Source: Arcicella rigui
Lineage (GTDB): Bacteria > Bacteroidota > Bacteroidia > Cytophagales > Spirosomataceae
Direction of reading: 5' to 3'
Assembly (NCBI RefSeq): GCF_034929435.1
Contig: NZ_JAYFUM010000006.1
Span: 62,001 to 126,000, forward strand
DNA length: 64,000 bases
Shown here: positions 59,832 to 64,000 of the stretch, piece by piece
Layout: each line of letters begins with the position of its first letter
How positions within the stretch are numbered: the stretch's first letter is position 1
The notes under the pieces: generated by a model
The model's database searches: none
Told to the model about the DNA's origin: nothing
The model's input: only the letters and a program-made list of their open reading frames with translations
Translations under genes and position numbers: made by a program

Positions 59832-60956
59832 ATGAAAACTAACTATAAACTACAAGGAACGCCGAATAGTCCTGTGTTGATTTTTTCTAACTCTTTGGGT
59901 TCTGAAATGTTGATGTGGGATGAGCTTGTGCCTTTTCTTTTGCCATATTTTAGGGTTTTGCGATACGATACTCGTGGACATGGCGGAAGTGAAATTACGC
60001 CCGAACCTTACAGTATCGCTTTGTTGGGACAAGATGTTATTGATTTATTGGATGAATTAAAAATTGACGAAGCCTACTTCTGTGGGCTTTCGATGGGTGG
60101 TTTGATTGGTCAATGGTTGGGAATTAATTATCCGAATCGTATCAAAAAACTAATTGTCAGTAACACGGGTGCAAAAATCGGAAACGATGAACGCTGGAAT
60201 GGCAGAATTGAAACCATCAAAGCTAATGGGATGCAAGCCATTGTGGACGATACGATGGAAAGATGGTTTACCGAAAGTTTCAGAAATCACAATCCGCAAA
60301 GAGTAGCCGAAACCAAAGCTATGTTTTTACGGAGTGATATTTTGGGTTATTCAAATTGCTGTGCTGCCATTCGTGATGCTGATTTCAGAGAAAGTTTATC
60401 ACAAGTATCGGTAGAAACTTTGGTGATTACGGGCGACGAAGACCCAGTAACCAATGTTGCACAGGCTGAATTTATCGCTGAAAATATCCCGAATGCTCAC
60501 TTGAGAGTACTGCACGCTCGTCATTTAGCCAGTACAGAATTGCCCGAAGAATATGCACAAGTATTGATAGATTTTATTGTTGGCGAAAGCACTTTTGAAA
60601 AAGGGATGCACGTGCGAAGAAGTGTTTTGGGCAATGCTCACGTTGACAGAGCCAATGGCAATATCAATGATTTTAATGCTGATTTTCAACAGTTTATTAG
60701 TAATTACGCTTGGGGCGAAATCTGGACTCGTCCGAATTTATCAAAGCATAGCCGTAGCTTAATTACGATTGCGATGTTGATTGCCTTGAACCGAAAAGCA
60801 GAATTAAAAATGCACATTCGTGCCGCCTTCAACAATGGCGTAAGCATTGCTGAAATCAAAGAAGTATTGATGCAGTCGGCACTATACTGCGGTTTACCTG
60901 CCGCTAATGAAGCCTTTCATACGGCTGAGGAAGTGTTTAATAGCCTTGAGCTATGA
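59832..60956 (+). CDS. pcaL: Fused 3-oxoadipate enol-lactonase and 4-carboxymuconolactone decarboxylase
   Basis: A 374-residue PcaD-PcaC fusion. Residues 1-257 are the enol-lactonase (alpha/beta hydrolase) with S87 in CGLSMGGLIG, an aspartate in VITGDEDPVTN and a histidine in LHARHLAST. Residues about 260-374 are the CMD-type decarboxylase (KGMHVRRSVLGNAHVDRANG, ALYCGLPAANEAFHTAEEVF). The fusion converts 4-carboxymuconolactone to 3-oxoadipate in one polypeptide, as the PcaL proteins of actinobacteria do. Its stop codon is the edge of the inverted repeat at 60954. Confidence 0.95.
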   Translation: MKTNYKLQGTPNSPVLIFSNSLGSEMLMWDELVPFLLPYFRVLRYDTRGHGGSEITPEPYSIALLGQDVIDLLDELKIDEAYFCGLSMGGLIGQWLGINYPNRIKKLIVSNTGAKIGNDERWNGRIETIKANGMQAIVDDTMERWFTESFRNHNPQRVAETKAMFLRSDILGYSNCCAAIRDADFRESLSQVSVETLVITGDEDPVTNVAQAEFIAENIPNAHLRVLHARHLASTELPEEYAQVLIDFIVGESTFEKGMHVRRSVLGNAHVDRANGNINDFNADFQQFISNYAWGEIWTRPNLSKHSRSLITIAMLIALNRKAELKMHIRAAFNNGVSIAEIKEVLMQSALYCGLPAANEAFHTAEEVFNSLEL

Positions 60957-61265
60957 GCTATGAGCTTTGAGTTTTTAGCTTTGTCGGCTTTGATAATAAC
61001 CTAAATACTCGAAGCTTATGGCTCACAGCTCAAAGCAGTTTTAGCAATTGGCTTTGTCGGCTTTGATAATAACCTAAATACTCGAAGCTTATGGCTCACA
61101 GCTCAAAGCAGTTTTAACAATTAGCTTTGTCTGCTTTGATAATAACCTAAATACTCGAAGCTTATGGCTCACAGCTCAAAACAGTTTTAGCAATTAGCTT
61201 TGTCTGCTTTGATAACAACCTAAATACTCGAAGCTTATGGCTCATAACTCAAAGCTCATAGCTCA
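60954..61265. repeat. 20-bp inverted repeat bracketing the 73-bp array
   Basis: TGAGCTATGAGCTTTGAGTT (60954-60973) and its exact complement (61246-61265) enclose the tandem array between pcaL and pobA. The first three bases of the left arm are the pcaL stop codon. The words are those of the AGCT family. Confidence 0.9.
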
Positions 61266-61269
61266 CAGC
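60978..61269. repeat. 73-bp tandem repeat array
   Basis: Four copies with an exact 73-bp period start at 60978, 61051, 61124 and 61197, each beginning GCTTTGTCGGCTTTGATAAT or a one- to two-base variant; the fourth diverges in its last third. Each unit contains GAAGCTTATGGCTCACAGCT. It fills most of the 328-bp gap between pcaL and pobA. Confidence 0.92.
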
Positions 61270-61284
61270 TTAAAAAATAAAACA

Positions 61285-62454
61285 ATGAAAACAAAAGTAG
61301 GAATTATCGGAGCGGGGCCATCGGGACTTACTTTGGCTCTTTTACTCCAGCAAAAAGGAATTCAATCTGTTATTATTGAAAACAGAAGTAGAGAGTATGT
61401 TGAAAACCGAGTGCGTGCGGGTTTATTAGAACATAATACCGTTGAAGTATTTGATGGCTTGCAAGTTTCGGAGCGTCTGCACAAAGAAGGACTTGTTCAT
61501 CATGGTTGTTATATCAATTATAATGGCGTGAGTCAACGCATTGATTTTGAGAAATATACTCAGAAACAAGTGACAATTTACGGACAGCAAGAAGTAGTGA
61601 AAGACTTAATTAATGCTTGTGAGGCTCGTCAAATTCCAATCATTTTTGAAGCCGAAGCGAAAGAAATTAGAAATGTAGAAAGTGAAAATCCTGAAATTCA
61701 TTTCACGCATTTAGGCGAAGAAAAGGTGATTTATTGCGACTTTGTAGGCGGTTGCGATGGCTTCCACGGTTTAGCTCGCAAAACTTTACCGAAAAATTCT
61801 TACAACGAATATAAAATTGAGTATCCATTTAGTTGGTTAGGAATTTTGGCGTACTCTGTGCCTACTTACGACGAACTTATTTATGCGTATCATTCAAATG
61901 GTTTTGCTTTGGCAAGTTTGCGTTCTGAAAAAGTAAGTCGTTTGTATTTACAAGTTGACAATAATGATAACGTAGAGAATTGGTCTGACGAAAAAATTTG
62001 GAACGAACTCGAATTACGTTTAGGCATTACTTTAGACAAAGGCGAAGTTTTTGAAAAAAGTATTACGCCGATGCGAAGCTTTATGATTGATAATATGCAG
62101 TTTGGACGCTTGTTTTTAGCAGGCGATTCGGCCCATATTGTACCACCAACGGGAGCAAAAGGTTTGAATTTAGCCGTGGCTGATATTCATAATTTAGCAC
62201 AAGGCTTGATTGAATTTTATGAATCTGGTAGTCAGGAAAACTTAGAGAATTACTCTAAAAAATGTGTTGCAAGAGTTTGGCGTGTACAGGATTTTTCCAA
62301 CTTCATGACTTACCTCTGCCATAAACAAGCCGCAGAAGGCAGTTTTGAAAGTCTTTTACAAAAATCAAAATTTGATTATTTAACCATTTCAGAAGCATAT
62401 CAAAAAACCATCGCAGAAAATTACGTTGGTTTCCCATTAGATACATTTGCTTGA
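61285..62454 (+). CDS. pobA: 4-hydroxybenzoate 3-monooxygenase
   Basis: A 389-residue FAD-dependent hydroxylase that makes protocatechuate from 4-hydroxybenzoate. The ATG at 61285 (MKTKVGIIGAGPSG) is used; the frame extends to 61237 through repeat sequence. Motifs: GIIGAGPSGL for FAD, the DG motif in VGGCDGFHGLARKT and GDSAHIVPPTGAKGLNLA for the FAD ribityl/substrate region. The region NRSREYVENRVRAGLLEHNT matches the start of classical PobA. Length agrees with the family (about 390). It lies inside the pca operon, so supply and cleavage of protocatechuate are co-expressed. Confidence 0.95.
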   Translation: MKTKVGIIGAGPSGLTLALLLQQKGIQSVIIENRSREYVENRVRAGLLEHNTVEVFDGLQVSERLHKEGLVHHGCYINYNGVSQRIDFEKYTQKQVTIYGQQEVVKDLINACEARQIPIIFEAEAKEIRNVESENPEIHFTHLGEEKVIYCDFVGGCDGFHGLARKTLPKNSYNEYKIEYPFSWLGILAYSVPTYDELIYAYHSNGFALASLRSEKVSRLYLQVDNNDNVENWSDEKIWNELELRLGITLDKGEVFEKSITPMRSFMIDNMQFGRLFLAGDSAHIVPPTGAKGLNLAVADIHNLAQGLIEFYESGSQENLENYSKKCVARVWRVQDFSNFMTYLCHKQAAEGSFESLLQKSKFDYLTISEAYQKTIAENYVGFPLDTFA

Positions 62455-62458
62455 TAGT

Positions 62459-62559
62459 TTTCAGCTATGAGCTGTGAGCAATGAGCTTTGAGATTACAGA
62501 TTAAAAAAAAACAAAAAGCTCATCGCTGACAGCTCATAGCTCAAGGCTGATAGCTGAAA
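62459..62559. repeat. Three-tier nested inverted repeat between pobA and the CoA-transferase
   Basis: Perfect arm pairs nest inside each other: TTTCAGCTAT 62459-62468 with ATAGCTGAAA 62550-62559; GAGCTGT 62469-62475 with ACAGCTC 62529-62535; ATGAGCTTT 62481-62489 with AAAGCTCAT 62515-62523. All are AGCT-family words. The fold would occupy nearly the whole 116-bp gap. Confidence 0.85.
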
Positions 62560-62570
62560 GTTCACAAAAT

Positions 62571-63914
62571 ATGAAAACAGTACCCATTATCGACTTACAT
62601 ACTGCCGCTTCGATGGTAAAGGATGGAGACACTTTACTGCAAGGCGGTTTTGGCATGACGGGCAATCCCGTTCATTTGATGCACGCTTTGGCGGAAATCG
62701 GCACAAAGAATTTGACTTTTATTGGCAATAATACTGGCGAAGCTGGACTTGGAGGCGGACGTTTATTAAGAAACGGACAGCTCAAAAAAATGATAGGTTC
62801 ATTTTTTACTTCTAATCCAGATGCTGTAAAAGCTGCCCAAAATGGCGATGTTGCTTACGAACTCCTCCCACAAGGAACATTAGCCGAAGCCATCCGTGCT
62901 GGCGGTGCCGGTATCGGTGGCTTTTATACGCCTACTTCGGCAGGAACTATCATTGCCGAAGGTAGAGAAACAAAAATTTTGGATGGCGTAGAACAAGTAT
63001 TTATCAAAAGTATTCGTGGTAATGTGGCTTTTATTCGTGCTTGGCGTGCGGATACTGCTGGGAATTTGCAGTACAGAATGACCGAAAATAATTTCAACAA
63101 AGCCATGGCAACGGCTGCTGATTTGGTCATTGCGGAAGTAGAAGAAATTGTGCCAGTCGGAGAAATTGCTCCAGAGTTTATCCATACGCAAGGTTGTTAT
63201 GTCGATTATTTGGTCGAAGCCAAAATTACTTTAGAAGATTTGGGAAGTTCTGCTTCGGTTTCTTCTTCTAAAAAAGTAGATGAAACCCGTATGAACATGG
63301 CGAAACGAGCTTTGGCGGAATTGAAAAAAGGCGACGTAGTAAACTTAGGAATTGGTATTCCTACTTTGGTGGCTGATTTAATTACCGAAGAACATGGTAT
63401 CATTCTTCATACCGAAAACGGAATGTTGGGCGTTGGTCCTGTGCCAACTGACGGTGGCGGAGCGATGGATTATCCTGTAAATGCTGGTAAAATTCCTGTA
63501 ACGGCTTTGAAAGGTAGTAGCTATTTCGATAGTGCAGATTCTTTTGCGATGATTCGTGGCGGACATATCGATGTGGCTATTATGGGTGGTTTAGAAGTAG
63601 ATGAAGCTGCCAACTTAGCCAACTGGGCTGTACCTGGCAAACCACTTTTGGGCGTTGGGGGAGCAATGGATTTAGCTAAAGGAGCAAAACGTCTGATTAT
63701 TACCATGACGCACACAAATCCAGATGGTTCGTCGAAGATTGTTCCTTCTTGCATACTGCCTTTAACAGCAAAAGGAGTGGTAAGTATGATTATTACCGAT
63801 TTAGCAGTTTTTGCTTATCCTGACGGAAAATTAACACTTATCGAATTAATGCCCAATGCGACTTTAGAAGACGTTACTGCCAAAACTAGTGCTTCCTTTA
63901 TTAATGCAGTTTAG
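62571..63914 (+). CDS. pcaIJ: Fused 3-oxoacid (3-oxoadipate) CoA-transferase, A and B subunits
   Basis: A 447-residue fusion. Residues 1 to about 222 are the A subunit (GDTLLQGGFGMTGNPVHLM, GGAGIGGFYTPTSAGT). A serine-rich linker (about 225-238) leads to the B subunit (KRALAELKKGDVVNLGIGIP). The covalent-intermediate glutamate is E282 in HTENGMLGVGP. The order A-B matches the eukaryotic SCOT arrangement, whereas bacteria usually have two genes. By operon position it activates 3-oxoadipate with succinyl-CoA; acetoacetate use cannot be excluded from sequence. The thiolase for the last step does not follow within the window. Confidence 0.92.
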   Translation: MKTVPIIDLHTAASMVKDGDTLLQGGFGMTGNPVHLMHALAEIGTKNLTFIGNNTGEAGLGGGRLLRNGQLKKMIGSFFTSNPDAVKAAQNGDVAYELLPQGTLAEAIRAGGAGIGGFYTPTSAGTIIAEGRETKILDGVEQVFIKSIRGNVAFIRAWRADTAGNLQYRMTENNFNKAMATAADLVIAEVEEIVPVGEIAPEFIHTQGCYVDYLVEAKITLEDLGSSASVSSSKKVDETRMNMAKRALAELKKGDVVNLGIGIPTLVADLITEEHGIILHTENGMLGVGPVPTDGGGAMDYPVNAGKIPVTALKGSSYFDSADSFAMIRGGHIDVAIMGGLEVDEAANLANWAVPGKPLLGVGGAMDLAKGAKRLIITMTHTNPDGSSKIVPSCILPLTAKGVVSMIITDLAVFAYPDGKLTLIELMPNATLEDVTAKTSASFINAV

Positions 63915-63919
63915 CTTCT

Positions 63920-63997
63920 ATTGACAGAATTAATGTAAAATTTGTCATCATATTGACAAAATTAATATAAAAAATGTCAATATGATGACAAATTTTA
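63920..63997. repeat. Tandem 32-bp repeat with 23-bp inverted repeat at the window end
   Basis: Two 32-bp copies starting ATTGACA at 63920 and 63952 agree at about 26 of 32 bases. Overlapping them is a perfect 23-bp inverted repeat: 63936-63958 with 63975-63997, 16 bases apart. The element begins 5 bp after the CoA-transferase stop. It could terminate the pca operon, but no U run is seen before the window ends. Confidence 0.85.
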
Positions 63998-64000
63998 GCT

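Noticed and set aside
60978..61269. CRISPR array
   Set aside because: The 73-bp units are contiguous and similar over their whole length, with no alternating repeat and unique spacer, and no cas genes are present.
62880..63191. 103-codon minus-strand frame inside the CoA-transferase gene
   Set aside because: It is an antisense shadow; the plus-strand product is full length with all motifs.
1..64000. tRNA, rRNA or known riboswitches
   Set aside because: By eye I found no cloverleaf, rRNA-like stretch or recognisable aptamer; a covariance-model scan would be needed to exclude small RNAs.

Overview
This window is AT-rich bacterial DNA from a member of the Bacteroidota, most likely a Cytophagales-type aerobe. 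The evidence is two SusC/SusD nutrient-uptake loci, each headed by an ECF sigma factor and FecR anti-sigma pair, TonB transducers with STN domains, LytS/LytTR and giant reg_prop hybrid kinases, DUF2141 and DUF4974 domains, -7 boxes of the form TAnnTTTG, and no useful Shine-Dalgarno sequences. Placement below phylum is inference. I saw no rRNA, tRNA, CRISPR array or transposase.

Layout. 0-3.1 kb: a secreted DUF2141 protein, a LytS/LytTR two-component pair and a small outer-membrane barrel. 3.6-14.2 kb: glycan locus 1, with sigma factor, FecR, SusC, SusD, a GH30 lipoprotein glycosidase and a convergent sugar isomerase/epimerase. 14.5-27.6 kb: glycan locus 2, with sigma factor, FecR, SusC, SusD, a GH89 alpha-N-acetylglucosaminidase, an HGSNAT-like membrane acetyltransferase and a pectin methylesterase fused to a second esterase. 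27.6-42.4 kb: an orphan antitoxin-like protein, a PepSY protein, a Zn/Cd P-type ATPase, a secreted esterase, a secreted caspase-like protein with two paralogous unknown secreted proteins, a divergent ECF sigma/anti-sigma pair, a 1,377-residue hybrid kinase, a D-2-hydroxyacid dehydrogenase and an LpxR-like protein.

42.5-50.4 kb: an orphan serine recombinase followed by a complete eboABCDEF cluster (unknown protein, TatD-like metal hydrolase, UbiA-like prenyltransferase, sugar-phosphate cyclase, TIM-barrel protein, alkaline-phosphatase-fold protein). This is the most interesting metabolic system here: a widely transferred operon whose product is unknown in most hosts. 50.5-55.9 kb: a YhcG-type nuclease, then a three-gene block (degenerate formylglycine-generating-enzyme-like lipoprotein, caspase, ATPase with a nuclease-like tail) bracketed by two copies of a 63-65 bp palindromic repeat.

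55.9-63.9 kb: the protocatechuate branch of the beta-ketoadipate pathway. A divergent AraC regulator has a clear 13-bp direct-repeat operator ahead of pcaH. The genes are pcaH, pcaG, pcaB, a pcaD-pcaC fusion, pobA and a fused two-domain CoA-transferase. Together they take 4-hydroxybenzoate to 3-oxoadipyl-CoA. The terminal thiolase (pcaF) is not in the window.

A second layer lies between the genes. Many gaps, especially gaps inside operons, are built from a few recurring word families (AGCTnTGAGC, GTGAATTAGTGA, ATCCGAAATC). They are arranged as nested inverted repeats that bracket palindromes or a 73-bp tandem array. I know of no named family with this architecture.
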